Assembly: GCA_030386875.1 (NCBI GenBank) | Contig: CM059578.1 | Span: 22,863,009-22,927,008 of the forward strand | DNA length: 64,000 nucleotides | Source: Morinoia aosen | Taxonomy: Eukaryota > Arthropoda > Malacostraca > Amphipoda > Talitridae | Reading direction: 5' to 3' | Part shown: in pieces, positions 35,821-47,162 of the stretch | Layout: the number at the start of each line of letters is the position of its first letter | Numbering within the stretch: the stretch's first letter is position 1 | Program-made: the position numbers and the translations under genes | The notes under the pieces: generated by a model | The model's database searches: none | What the model saw: the letters and a program-made list of their open reading frames with translations, nothing else | What the model was told of the DNA's origin: nothing

Positions 35821-36590
35821 CCAACTATGTAAATCATCACTCAGCTGAGTAAATGACCTCAACATATACTTAACAAACAACGACCTCAGTATTCACTCAG
35901 TAAATAATGACCTCAACAAGTACTCAGCTGAGTAAAAGATTACTCGACTGAGGAAATGATTACTCAACTAAGTAAATAATGGACTCAACATTTATTTACC
36001 TGAGTAAATAACGACTCAGCTGAGAACTAGCTGAGCTGAGTAAATGACGACCTCAGCACCCTCCCTAGTAAATAATGACCTCAATATTCACTCAGCTAAG
36101 TAAATAATGACCTCAATATTTACTCAGCTGAGTAAATAATGACCTCACAATTCACTCAGCTGAGTAAATAATGACCTCAATATTTACTCAGCTGAGTAAA
36201 TAATGACCTCACTATTCACTCAGCTGAGTAAATAATGACCTCAATATTCACTCAGCTGAGTAAATAATGACCTCAATATTCACTCAGCTGAGTAAATAAT
36301 GACCTCAATATTCACTCAGCTGAGTAAATAATGACCTCAATATTCACTCAGCTGAGTAAATAATGACCTCAATATTCACTCAGCTGAGTAAATAATGATC
36401 TCAATATTCACTCAGCTGAGTAAAAATAATGACCTCAATATTCACTCAGCTGAGTAAATAATGACCTCAATATTCACTCAGCTGAGTAAATAATGATCTC
36501 AATATTCACTCAGCTGAGTAAAAATAATGACCTCAATATTCACTCAGCTAAGTAAATAATGACCTCAATATTTACTCAGCTGAGAACGGT
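35821..36590. repeat. 32-bp palindrome-bearing array, about 18 regular copies
   Basis: A decayed transition at 35821-36060 leads to regular units of CAGCTGAGTAAATAATGACC plus TCAATATTCACT. Unit junctions form ACTCAGCTGAGT, a perfect 12-bp palindrome; where the preceding bases are TATTT it extends to 22 bp (36117-36138). Two units have two extra A residues in the AAATAAT run. Confidence 0.96.
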
Positions 36591-36668
36591 GAGTAAGTGA
36601 GGAGCGCGTCAGTCTAGCGGCGCTGAGCAGCAATCCGTCACGGCGCTGAAATATTGGGGAGGCTGGGT

Positions 36669-37040
36669 GACGTGTGGGGAGTGTGGGGAGTGTGGGGAGT
36701 GTGGGGAGTGTGGGGGTGTGGGGAGTGTGGGGAGTGTGGGGAGTGTGGGGAAGTGTGGGGAAGTGTGGGGAGTGTGGGGAGTGTGGGGAGTGTGGTGAGT
36801 GTGGGGAGTATGGGGAGTGTGGGGAGTGTGGGGAGTGTGGGGAGTGTGGTGAGTGTGGGGAGTGTGGGGAGTGTGGTGAGTGTGGGGAGTATGGGGAGTG
36901 TGGGGAGTGTGGGGAGTGTGGGGAAGTGTGGGGAGTGTGGGGAGTGTGGGGAGTGTGGTGAGTGTGGGGAGTGTGGGGAGTGTGGGGAGTGTGGGGAGTG
37001 TGGGGAGTGTGGTGAGTGTGGGGAGTGTGGGAAGTGAATG
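36669..37040. repeat. 9-bp G-rich minisatellite, about 41 copies
   Basis: GTGTGGGGA repeats; runs of four G recur every 9 bp with 5-nt loops, a strong quadruplex-forming pattern on the plus strand. Rare 10-bp units (GGGGAAGTGT) shift register. Long frames on both strands are artefacts. Confidence 0.97.
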
Positions 37041-37084
37041 GGGTGTACAAACGAAAATCCCGATTCACAAGCTCACGTAAACTA

Positions 37085-37215
37085 GTCCCCAGGCAGTCCC
37101 ATTTTAGCCCACTTTAGTTCACAAGCCCTCCGCCCAAGCCCACCAGCCCACAAGCTCCACACCCAAGCCCAGAAGCCCACAAGCCCACAGTCTCCAAGCC
37201 CACTTAGCCCAACAA
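37085..37215. repeat. Degenerate AGCCCACAAGCCC repeat
   Basis: CCCACAAGCCC- and CACCCAAGCCC-type blocks recur at about 9-20 bp, imperfectly. Confidence 0.7.
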
Positions 37216-37334
37216 TGGCGGCGGGCAAATTTTAACTTTGCAGGACAAAGACTTGCAGGACGCGGCAGGGAGGGGATCTGCCTGCCTGGGTTACAGTTTT
37301 ATTTCACGGCCGAATTTCTCAAATTTCGGTCTGC

Positions 37335-37495
37335 AGGTAAGCAAAATATTGTGATAAGAGCTCTTCTTGGTAGCTAATTATGGCAAAATATTGTAAAATA
37401 TTGTGATATGAGATCTGCTTGGTAGCTCCTTATAGCAAAATATTGTAAAATATTGTGATGAGAGCTCTTCTTGGTAGCTCTTTATGTCAAAATTT
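37335..37495. repeat. Three copies of a 52-60-bp unit
   Basis: GCAAAATATTGTAAAATATT, GTGATATGAGATCTGC and TTGGTAGCTCCTTAT blocks recur three times; the first copy lacks the doubled AAAATATTGT. Confidence 0.85.
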
Positions 37496-37659
37496 TCGTT
37501 AAAACTGAGAATATTTGAGAGTTTTCTCGAGAAATTGGACTATTGCGAACCATTGAGCTGCCGGAGACACTCGAGAACCGGTTTGTTGCAGGGTTAGGTC
37601 GGCAGCTTCCGTGTGGCCGGTCCCGCGTGCCAGGCCCATCCGGTCGTGACCATCCATTG

Positions 37660-37875
37660 GCAGCCGTCCACTAGCAACAGCCCATTGGCAACCATTAATG
37701 AACAATAATCAATTAGTAACCATTCATAAGTAATCACAATTGGCATGCATTTATCTATTGGACAGCATCAACTGATAAACGCCCACGGGCAAGCATCAAT
37801 TGGCAAGCATCTATTGGCAAGCATCAATTGTCATCCATCAAATGACACCCATCAATTGGCAATCATCAACTACAG
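37660..37875. repeat. Degenerate CAATTGGCAAGCAT repeat
   Basis: ATTGGCAAGCATCA- and CAATTGGCAACCAT-like motifs recur every 11-20 bp, many with the palindrome CAATTG. Confidence 0.7.
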
Positions 37876-38394
37876 ATCAGTTCATGTTACTCATTCAATT
37901 GAATATAAAAACCCTAAATTCAAAAGTAACGTCGCTTGTTCGAAGCCACGCGTTGATGTGGAAACGAATTTGCAATTTAACTTTTTGTGAAGTGACACTC
38001 ATGTTTGTAAATTTAATTGTATCATTTTTTATCATCCAAGTTGCACTCAAAAAGATTTTAAAGCAGTATTACATTACAATGCAGTCACTGTAATACAGTA
38101 GCATTACAGTGACTGAAACAGTGCTCTGTTACCTTGTTCATGCAGTTACTTTCAGCCAAAAAACACAACATTTTACGCAACTACCATCGATCATCACGAA
38201 ACTTTTTACGAAACTAAACACGTCTCACCTCACACTGCAGGCCCAAAAACTGCACTCGAGCTCCAAGAAAAAGTCACAGGGGCAACAAAAGGCTTTAGGA
38301 ATAATCAATTTCGACTTTTTCGAAGACGCTTGAATGGGTTCAGCTGTAGTGAGGGCTGGCCACTCTCACCTTCCATTCCTTGACCTCGTCCCAC
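37876..38394. other. Unique spacer with a short hairpin
   Basis: About 520 bp; the only structure is the inverted repeat at 38082-38115. Short frames here have no recognisable domain. Confidence 0.5.
38082..38115. repeat. Perfect inverted repeat, 13-bp arms
   Basis: CAGTCACTGTAAT (38082-38094) and ATTACAGTGACTG (38103-38115) are exact reverse complements around an 8-nt loop. Confidence 0.9.
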
Positions 38395-38585
38395 AATGGC
38401 GATCTTCTGGATTTTTGCAACCATTACAATGGCGATCTTCTGGATTTTTGCAACCATTACAATGGCGATCTTCTGGATTTTTGCAACCTTTACAATGGCG
38501 ATCTTCTGGATTTTTACGACCGTTACAATGGACGTTCGCGTGGATTGTAGACCGTTACAATGGACGTTCGCGTGGACCTTCACGT
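38395..38585. repeat. 33-bp then 32-bp tandem repeat
   Basis: ACAATGGCGATCTTCTGGAT then TTTTGCAACCATT repeats about four times at 33 bp. The array then switches to two 32-bp units that keep the CCGTTACAATGG start but continue ACGTTCGCGTGG. This is a third place where two related unit types adjoin. Confidence 0.9.
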
Positions 38586-38734
38586 GCCCACGTTAGCGTG
38601 GGCATCGGTCAGAGAAGCACGCGCGCGTAGGCCGTTATAGTATTCTGTGGGTCACGTGGTCTAAAAGCCATTGATTTATAGATCTGCAACACAGCACTGC
38701 GAGCTCTGCATTGTGTTTCGAGTGTGGCTTATCT

Positions 38735-38803
38735 CGCTGTGTGGACAACACAATGGGGGTCTGTGTGATGTGTAGACAACACAATGGGGGTCTGTGTGAT
38801 GTG
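38735..38803. repeat. Two copies of a 32-35-bp unit
   Basis: ACAACACAATGGGGGTCTGT plus GTGATGTGTAG occurs twice in direct succession. Confidence 0.9.
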
Positions 38804-38859
38804 TCCAGGTGTGAGCACGTTCTCGGGCTGTTTGTTTACTGGGCTCTGCACGATGAGAT

Positions 38860-39260
38860 TGTCTACCTCTGGTTTACATTCTGATATTGTCAACACTGAG
38901 TTTATTCGCAGGTTACACATAAAGATGGTCTACGTCTGGTTTACGTTCTGATATTGTCAACACTGAATTTATTTGCAGGTTACACATAAAGATGGTCTAC
39001 GTCTGGTTTACGTTCTGATATTATCAACACTGAGTTTATTTGCTGGTTTAACATCAAGATTTTGTGCACGATGAGATTGTCTATATCTGGTTTATTGAGT
39101 TTATTTGAAGATTGAACGTCAAGATTGTTTACCTCTGGTATACATTCTGATCACACAACGAGATTGTCAACACTGAGCTTATTTGCAGATTAGACATCGA
39201 GATTGTCTACGTCAGATTCACATTCTGATCCCATGACGAGATTGTCTTGGATTGTCTACA
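38860..39260. repeat. 67-bp tandem repeat, about 5-6 copies
   Basis: CTGATATTGTCAACACTGAG begins at 38881 and 38948, with CTGATATTATCAAC at 39015 (67-bp period), followed by TTTATTTGCAGGTTACACAT and AAGATGGTCTACGTCTGG. Copies after 39060 are shorter and diverged. Confidence 0.88.
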
Positions 39261-40189
39261 TCTTGATTCTTCACTGACACATCTAAGGGCATTCGAGTAA
39301 TTTTGTGCCGTGGTATATTCATTATTATGGACTTGAAATGATTGCGGTTAAATCTCGCTATGAAGAGCGAGAATATGAACGTATCTTTAATTTGCTTTCC
39401 TTGGCTTCTAAAATAAACAATTTCTATAAACCCTAAAGTTCTAAAAAGCTCAAGTCCTAAAAACCCTAAAAATTTTGAAGCTCAAGTTCTAACAACCCAA
39501 AATTTATAAAAAAACGCATTTATATGCACACCTGACATGACTTCACACAGGCTTGTTAAATGGAGTGCGTAGTTGGGTGTCTCTGGGCTGAGAATAAGAA
39601 TACTTTGTGTTGAAATATGGTCAATTTTTTAGTACATTGAATATGGTCAACTTGAAATAACTGTCAGTTAAATCTACTTCAAAGAAGTTGTTCATATTAT
39701 CACCATCAAATTGCCGTTAATTCCGTCGATTTCATATTATTGTAAATTTTATTAATATCGGATTATTTTCAATTCAGTCAATTTCCTAATACTGAAAATG
39801 TGCTTAATATCAAAGTGCCTAGTCAATTTCATATTCGTATGATCGGGGATTTTACTATTGTGATGAGTAAGGTATACATTTTTCAAACATATGTCACGCT
39901 GTTTTCCATAGACTCGAAACATGGGTGGGTAATTCCTCTCCAGACTAATTTTCTTACCACTCTGGCCACAACGTGCGCCACCGGTGGTCACAGAGGGCAC
40001 TTCAACAGTGCTGCAGTTGTGCCCAACTCAATTTTCACGAATACTTAATTAAAGCTAAACGAGGGGATGTTACCGTTCATGTTTGCTATTTTCAAAATTG
40101 CATACAATTGACTTTATACATGAGTTCAATATCGAACTTCAGTTGAACTCATTGCGGTCAAAGTGTAAAAAAAATACCTCTTCAAAAAT
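39261..40189. other. Unique AT-rich region
   Basis: About 930 bp. It has short AAACCCTAAA-like motifs near 39430-39500. Overlapping plus and minus frames at 39752-40048 show no recognisable domain. Confidence 0.45.
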
Positions 40190-40880
40190 CCTCCCACCAC
40201 ACCAACCCACCAACCCCCTCCCCCCACCTCAACACCCCCCCCCCCCCTCACAACCGGTTTGCATAATTTTTAAGTCTCACCCTAAGCCGCGGCTCCCATT
40301 CTCCCCGGCCGCTCAAGGCTCCCACACAAAATCAATTCTCATATTTCCGACACAAAAACTCCGCCTCATTTGTTTCACGCGCAAAAATTGCACGCGCACA
40401 AAAGGTGGCCGGCCGTGTGACCAGGGAGGTAAGGACACCCGCTCACGTGTCTTCAACCCCTCAAGTTAACCAATATATATATTATACATTTAATACACAT
40501 CACATTTACTTGAAATAATGTATTTCATCCATTCTATACAATATATTCTCTACTTTTATATATCTTTGTGCCTATGTAGCTATGTATCTACTCTTCTATA
40601 TACTTACATATCTATGTATCAATATAACTCTGGATAAATGTACCTATTTATATGTATATATATACATATGTATATGCAGCTTCATTTTCTGTGCATTCAT
40701 ATTTCTGGATAAAAATCTAAATATCTGTATTTATACATATCTATGTTTCTATCCTTCAACACTTCCATTTTTCTATCCATTTAAATACCTTTATATCAAA
40801 ATATTAGTAGACTCTATATCTATTCATTTATTCATTTATGTATTCACACCTACATTTGTAGCAAATAAATATGTAAGGGC
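40190..40880. other. C-rich tract followed by TATCTATGTATC-rich DNA
   Basis: A run of about 14 C lies near 40236-40249 within CCCCCACC-type sequence. From 40490 to 40880 the DNA is T/A-rich with CTATGTATC and TATACATAT motifs. Frames here are low complexity. Confidence 0.55.
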
Positions 40881-41214
40881 TTTTCTTTACAGTGTATGTA
40901 TAGCAGTCTTTTCGGCGTCTATGTAACAGCGTGAGAGGGTGCTCAAAATGTACTTTATTTTCAAACTTTCGCTGCCTTTGGATAATTTATGTACTATTAA
41001 TAAACCTTCCCATCAAATTAATCCCACCGATATTGTTCAGCCGATTTATTTTGATTTTCGGAAATTTTCTTATGAAAAAAGAGACTTCAATGCTGGATTT
41101 CGTTTTCAATTAAATACATCACCTGAGAAGAACTAATTTACGAGCCGCTGGAAAAGCGATGTTTAAAACAGCCAACCGACGTCACCTCGTAAACAATGAG
41201 CTGCAAAATTTGTA

Positions 41215-41310
41215 ATGAATTATTTTAGGTAATGTTAGGTTAGGGAAGGTCAAATTAGGTGATGTTATTTTAGGATTTAGGTTAGGTTAGCAGAAGTTAA
41301 GTAAGGGTAG
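41215..41310. repeat. Short degenerate GGTTAG tract
   Basis: TTAGGTAATGTTAGGTTAGG and ATTTAGGTTAGGTTAG resemble the tract at 11758. Confidence 0.75.
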
Positions 41311-42084
41311 GTGATCTGATTTTAGGTCATTTTGGCCTCATGGAATTCCTAGATCGATGATATAAAGTAAATTCCATTTTAACATACGATCTCAGCTGAT
41401 ACAGGAAATGATTAATCAGCGTGTTATTCAAATAACATGTGAACCTATACAATTACTTGTGACATAATGATCACTCTCTGTTGAGGTGCTTGATTACTGG
41501 CTTGATATCTTTTTAGTACATATCAATGCAAATAAAATTAGAAATTCTCACTTGCTATAATGTTGATACGATCTTGCACGCAAATCATTTTTGAGAAGAA
41601 TATTCCCCCAAAATATTATTTATAAGAGCAGCCTGACCCAATGGATTGCTAGTGAAAATACATATACAAGTAAATTATACAAATCGTTTTCAGAGAAAAC
41701 TTCAATCTCTCAGTAAGATTGGTAAAGTTGTCCACGGTGATTTTTAAACATGGATCCTAAAAGAGCCTTTAATAACTCCCACAACATAAGATGAATTTAA
41801 AAAGAAAAAAAGCGTACATGCAATCCTTAGAAGGTTTATTTCTATTTTGATTGCTTTTAGATTACAATGTTCTTCGCGAGCCGCCCCTGAGCGCTGCCAA
41901 GGGTCACCACGACTGCGCAGGCAGATCATTGCGACGTTGGTGAGGTCTGGTCTAATTCGCCGGATTTATACCTCGATTGAAACCTTGAGTTGTTGTAGAT
42001 TTGTATGCTTTCCACAATTAACTCTTTATAGTATGAGCTTGCCGTGAAATTTCACAAATCTAAAACTAAATCCTGCACATCTAA
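41311..42084. other. Unique AT-rich region
   Basis: About 770 bp with no recognised gene. The frame at 41847-42047 (plus) is Arg-rich, has no known domain and is not supported. Confidence 0.45.
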
Positions 42085-42840
42085 ATCAAATCAATCACAA
42101 ATCTACACCAACCCAATCACACAAATCTACACCAACTCAATCACACAAATTTACACCAACTCAATCCCACCAATCTACACCAAATCAATCCCACCAATCT
42201 ACACCAAATCAATCCCACCAATCTACACCAAATCAATCCCACCAATCTACACAAAATCAATCCCACCAATCTACACCAAATCAATCCCACCAATCTACAC
42301 CAAATCAATCCCACCAATCTACACCAAATCAATCCCACCAATCTACACCAAATCAATCCCACCAATCTACACCAAATCAATCCCACCAATCTACACCAAC
42401 TCAATCCCACCAATCTACACCAAATCAATCCCACCAATCTACACCAAATCAATCCCACCAATCTACACCAACTCAATCCCACCAATCTACACCAAATCAA
42501 TCCCACCAATCTACACCAACTCAATCCCACCAATCTACACCAAATTAATCCCACCAATCTACACCAACTCAATCCCACCAATCTACACCAAATCAATCCC
42601 ACCAATCTACACCAACTCAATCCCACCAATCTACACCAACTCAATCCCACCAATCTACACCAAATCAATCCCACCAATCTACACCAACTCAATCCCACCA
42701 ATCTACACCAAATCAATATCACCAATCTACACCAACTCAATCCCACCAATCTACAATAACTCAATCCCACCAATCTACACCAACTCAATCCCACCAATCT
42801 ACACCAAATCAATCCCACCAATCTACACCAAATCAATCCG
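42085..42840. repeat. 24-bp minisatellite, about 31 copies
   Basis: CAATCCCACCAATCTACACC plus AAAT or AACT repeats at 24 bp. The AAATC and AACTC types alternate irregularly, with clear alternation around 42400-42600. Frames of SIPPIYTK (plus) and GLIWCRLV (minus) repeats are artefacts. Confidence 0.97.
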
Positions 42841-43266
42841 AAGATTTTAAATCCCAAGAATGTGACCAGATCTCACCAGCGCAGCAATATTTAATATGTA
42901 CAGCCTGTGTGATCAAGTCGATTCTTGTCCCCGTTTTAGGGGTGGAACAGGAAAAACATTACTCAAAATGTAATTGAAATGAAGCTACTATTTCTAAGGG
43001 TTGCACGAATGCTTTGGTTTTTAAAATCCCTCTGAAAATTGAAGCAATTATCCTGTGCATCTCTAATTTCTGTCTTCCCTTTGAAATTGAAGAAATAATT
43101 TGAGATTATCTAGGACCCATACTTAAAAATTAATTTGTACATCGCTAATTTCTTTCTTCGCTAAACTCTTTAACGAGGCTATCTCAAACATTTGTACTTA
43201 GAACCTCCACAGTCACAAATGACCGTTATTTTTGGTTGGAGCTATAATTCATTAGTAAAGTACATG
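42841..43266. other. Unique spacer next to the transposase pseudogene
   Basis: About 425 bp AT-rich. It would hold the downstream end of the minus-strand transposase, but I cannot align the expected C-terminus here. Confidence 0.4.
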
Positions 43267-43690
43267 TTAAGATCTAGGAGGCCATGCAACAGGACCATTT
43301 TGCCCGATCCAACTATTAGGAAATTGACCATTCAGGAAATTTCGAACACTAATATTTTGGTGTGCAGGAGCACCATCATGCTAGAACCACATCCTTCTTA
43401 TTATTGCAAGTGGTAGATCTAAGAGTAACTCGGGAAGTATTCCTTCAATGAAAACTTTGTAATTATTCCCGTTAAGAGGCGATGGCATAGTATGGCTCCA
43501 ATAATTAGGTCATAGAGGATACCAGCCCGAACATTAACACTGCACCGTTGCTGGTACGCTTGTCCACACACGATGTGAGGGTTTTCAACCGCCAATTCAT
43601 GTTCATTGTGGGAACTGAACACTCCCTCACGAGTGAATGTTGCTACGTAGTGCATGTAGACCAGCATGACGTGAAACTAAACAAGTGCAA
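43267..43690 (-). pseudogene. DDE transposase pseudogene (Tc1/mariner-like superfamily)
   Basis: Read on the minus strand, the first part contains ATFTREGVFSSHNEH, ENPH and QQRCSVNVRAGILYDLIIGA. After a frame change near 43440 it continues LPELLLDLPLAIIRRMW, a stop, HDGAPAHQNISVRNFLNGQF, W-I-G and GPVAWPPRS, then a stop. These match, in order, the conserved blocks DE-(S/A)-TFTR, SVNVWAGI, QDGAPAH and GPVAWPPRSPDL of insect DDE (Tc1/mariner-like) transposases. The second acidic residue (HDGAPAH) survives. The first catalytic D appears lost (MHYV before ATFTR) and the third (SPDL) is removed by a stop. The piece lacks both ends, with at least one frameshift and two stops, so it is inactive. Family assignment is from recalled motifs. 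Confidence 0.8.
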
Positions 43691-43929
43691 TCCTTCGCTA
43701 AAATTAACTGACCGCGTTTTTTTAAGTTAATTCAAAATTTTTTTCGTGAAAACAGTTGTAAGGGAACTGTTTGAATGCGTCCCATTCCTTCGTGATTTTT
43801 ACAAGGAATTTCTGGAATTTTGTATAAACTGATGCTCTCAAGTCAAAAATATCGATATCAGTTTCACATCCTATAGCCAGCCCGTACATGCACGTGCATG
43901 CTGTCAACACGCACTGCACACAGCGCGTA
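43691..43929. other. Unique spacer
   Basis: About 240 bp between the pseudogene and the 20-bp array. The minus frame 43722-43940 contains no transposase motif I can place. Confidence 0.4.
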
Positions 43930-45083
43930 GCTACACGCACACATCACGTAGTTACACGCACAAAACGCGTACTACATGCACACAAAACGTACTACACGCA
44001 CACACCACGTACTACACGCACATACCACATAATACACACACATACCACATACTACATGCACACACCACGTACTACACGCACACACCACGTACTACACGCA
44101 CACACCCCGTACTACACGCACATACCACATACTACATTCACACACCACGTACTACACGCACACGCCACGTACTACACGCACACACCACGTACTACACGCA
44201 CACACCACGTACTACACGCACATACCACATAATACATTCACACGCCACGTACTACACGCACACACCACGTACTACACGCACACACCACGTACTACACGCA
44301 CATACCACATACTACATTCACACACCACGTACTACACGCACACACCACGTACTACATGCACACACCACGTACTACACGCACACACCACGTACTACACGCA
44401 CATACCACATAATACACACACATACCACATACTACATGCACACACCACGTACTACACGCACACACCACGTACTACACGCACACACCACGTACTACACGCA
44501 CACACCACGTACTACACGCACACACCACGTACTACACGCACACACCACGTACTACACGCACATACCACATAATACACACACATACCACATACTACATTCA
44601 CACACCACGTACTACACGCACACACCACACACTACATTCACACACCACGTACTACACGCACACACCACGTACTAAACGCACACACCACGTACTACACGCA
44701 CACACCACGTACTACACGCACACACCACGTACTACACGCACACACCACGTACTACACGCACACACCACGTACTACACGCACATACCACATAATACACACA
44801 CACACCACGTACTACACGCACATAGCACGTACTACACACACACACCACGTGCTACACGCACACACCACGTACTACGCGCACACACCACGTACTACACGCA
44901 CACACCACGTACTACACGCACATACCACATAGTACACACACACACCACGTACTACACGCACACACCACGTACTACACGCACACACCACGTACTACACGCA
45001 CATACCACATAATACACACACATACCACATACTACATTCACACACCACGTAATACACGCACACGCCACGTACTACACGCACAC
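43930..45083. repeat. 20-bp CACCACGTACTACACGCA array, about 58 copies
   Basis: CACACCACGTACTACACGCA repeats at exactly 20 bp over 1.15 kb. A three-to-four-unit variant block beginning CATACCACATAATACACACA starts at 44021, 44401, 44561, 44781 and 45001, so segments of 160-380 bp were duplicated as blocks. CpG in CACGTA is lost to CACATA in the variant, the change expected if methylated C mutates to T. Confidence 0.97.
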
Positions 45084-45144
45084 AGGGGGCAAGCAAGTCT
45101 CCCCTCTCTTTCTGATCGAATTTGTCGTCGATCCTTCATTTTTT

Positions 45145-45225
45145 GATGCAATATTGGGGCCGGCAGCAGCGTATTGCTCTTATTCTGTCCCTCCTACTTT
45201 GATGCAATTGCCGGCCCCTGCACCG
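45145..45225. repeat. Short GC-rich direct duplication
   Basis: TTGATGCAATATTGGGGCCG and TTGATGCAATTGCCGGCCCC begin about 55 bp apart and share the TTTGATGCAAT start and a GGCC core. Confidence 0.5.
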
Positions 45226-45239
45226 CGTGTGGGGCTGCT

Positions 45240-45465
45240 GCCCTTCCTTCTGCCCTTCTTACCTCCCCTTCCTTCCTTTTCTTCCTCTCCTTCCAGCCTC
45301 TCTCACTTCCTCTCTTCCTTCCTCCCTCCCTTCTCTTATTTCCCTCCATTCCTCTTTCCCTTCTGCCCCTTCGTCTTTTTCCTTCCCTTTTCCCTCCCTT
45401 CCTTCCCTCTTCCCCTCCTTCCTACCTTCCTTCCTCCCTAGCCTCCATCTTCCCCTCTGTTCCCC
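45240..45465. repeat. Polypyrimidine tract (CCTTCCCTC-rich)
   Basis: About 225 bp of almost pure C/T on plus; the minus strand is A/G-rich (KEGREEGK-type frames). Overlapping frames on both strands are low-complexity artefacts. Confidence 0.9.
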
Positions 45466-45654
45466 AGGCAACTTCTGCCGAGCGCGCGCAGGCCGATTGG
45501 AAATGTGAAGAATTTTTTTTTTGTGTTCTTGTACTTGTGTGAACGCGTGCAGTGAACTCTGTGTTGTATCTTTTGTTGCTTGTGTTGTGTGTTGGAGAGA
45601 CGGAGGCTAGAGACTCTTGACTTGTGATTCGTGCAGTTTGGAGCGGGCTGCTGG

Positions 45655-45870
45655 AAAAGTTGTCTATGCTGAACACTTTCAGAAATCGTCTTGACCAACA
45701 AAAATCTAAGCGTTCAACTCTTCGGTTCCGAGTGACCCTGCGGACACTTTCATAAATCGACTTGACCAAATTGAACAAAATATCGCCATCGTTCATCGTT
45801 CATTTGATTATGACCAACGGTTCCGAGTGACCCTGCGGACACTTTCATAAATCGACTTGACCAACATCAA
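45655..45870. repeat. Three copies of a 68-95-bp unit
   Basis: GGTTCCGAGTGACCCTGCGG then ACACTTTCATAAATCGACTT and GACCAA is present at 45724 and 45819 (95 bp apart, nearly identical); an earlier diverged copy at 45666 reads ACACTTTCAGAAATCGTCTT. Confidence 0.9.
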
Positions 45871-46511
45871 CAAAAAACACTAGCCGTTCACCACTACAGA
45901 GCTCTAGTAATAATCAGGGTACGAGGGCATTTGAGGAGCGTTTGGCTTTGTTGTGGGATATTTTGTAATAAATATTGTTGAATCCAAAAACCATACTCAC
46001 AATTATGTATTTAGCTATCGATTTTTTGTATTCATGTATTTAATATGTCTATTTATATAATATATAGTAAATATATATATATAGTATATATATATATATA
46101 TATATAGTATATTTATATATTATATAGTATATTTATGTATATATACATTTTTATTTATTTATTTATATTTCGTTTTGACGAAGGTGTTTTTTTCACATAG
46201 TTAAGATTCTCACAAGTGAAATGAAAATACATTAAATTCAGTAAAATCAAATTCTATAAATGAAAACTAAATTGCCCCAGAAACAAACGCGAGAAATACT
46301 TGAGTATCGTCATGAGTACTAGAGTGTCGATGAGTACATTTTTTGAGACACGCTGTACATTGAAGCCTAACTGCTAATATTTAAAAAAATGACATTTGGG
46401 CAACCCTCCCGATGAATTTTAAAGGAATTACTTCTATCAAACCGCTAGTGACTGATAAAATGTAGAATCGAACCCGCTAATGTGCGAATTCGATCTTGAG
46501 TTTTTTCATTT
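45871..46511. other. Unique AT-rich region with a (TA)n run
   Basis: Contains interrupted (TA)n at about 46060-46145. No gene recognised in the rest. Confidence 0.6.
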
Positions 46512-46745
46512 CGGTCTTCACCCGGACATTTCGTCATCACCCGGACATTTCGGTCATCACCCGGACATTTCGGTCATCACCCGGACATTTCGTCATCACC
46601 CGGACATTTCGGTCATCACCCGGACATTTCGGTCATCACCCGGACATTTCGGTCATCACCCGGACATTTCGGTCATCACCTGGACATTTCGGTCATCACC
46701 CGGACATTTCGGTCATCACCCGGACATTTCGGTCAGCACCCGGAT
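46512..46745. repeat. 20-bp minisatellite, about 12 copies
   Basis: GGTCATCACCCGGACATTTC repeats at 20 bp; two units lack one G (19 bp), which shifts the frame between them. One unit has CCTGGAC for CCCGGAC. Confidence 0.96.
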
Positions 46746-47162
46746 AATTACACATTGTGATGAACTATGATGCTATGAAGGTGCACAGTCGAATTTTTTG
46801 CCGTAGCATCTATAATTTCTACCGCCCTAAATAGAAGCTATAATTGATCGTCTAAAATCCCACATCCCTCTACGGGAAAGTTAGCTTGGCTAGTTAAAAG
46901 TCTTCTTTCAAACCGCGCAGTATAGTCAATGGAGTGCAAATCTGGCGAAATCGGGGGCATAGTGAAAATTTGTATTTGCATGAACATAAAAATTAACGTG
47001 ATCATGATCATAAAGATTGACATGATGTTGCATGATCATATAGGTTATCCGACAAAAATTCTTGAATTACTATGATTGTGAAAAAGAGGTGAATATTGCC
47101 AAAATATACTTGATCTTCGAATGATTACTAAAAAAAAACGCGCTCTTCGTAACTGATATCGG
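46746..47162. other. Unique AT-rich spacer
   Basis: About 415 bp. Short ATGATCATGATCAT motifs near 47000. No gene recognised. Confidence 0.5.

Noticed and set aside
42044..42857. Proline/isoleucine repeat protein (plus) or GLIWCRLV repeat protein (minus)
   Set aside because: Both strands are open over the same 24-bp array; period divisible by 3 and a stop-free unit explain it.
43192..43416. 74-residue plus-strand frame
   Set aside because: It is the opposite strand of the transposase pseudogene, whose minus-strand motifs are far more convincing.
45154..45796. Overlapping plus and minus frames around the CT-rich tract
   Set aside because: Composition is Pro/Ser/Phe or Lys/Glu/Gly/Arg only, as expected from a polypyrimidine tract; no domain seen.
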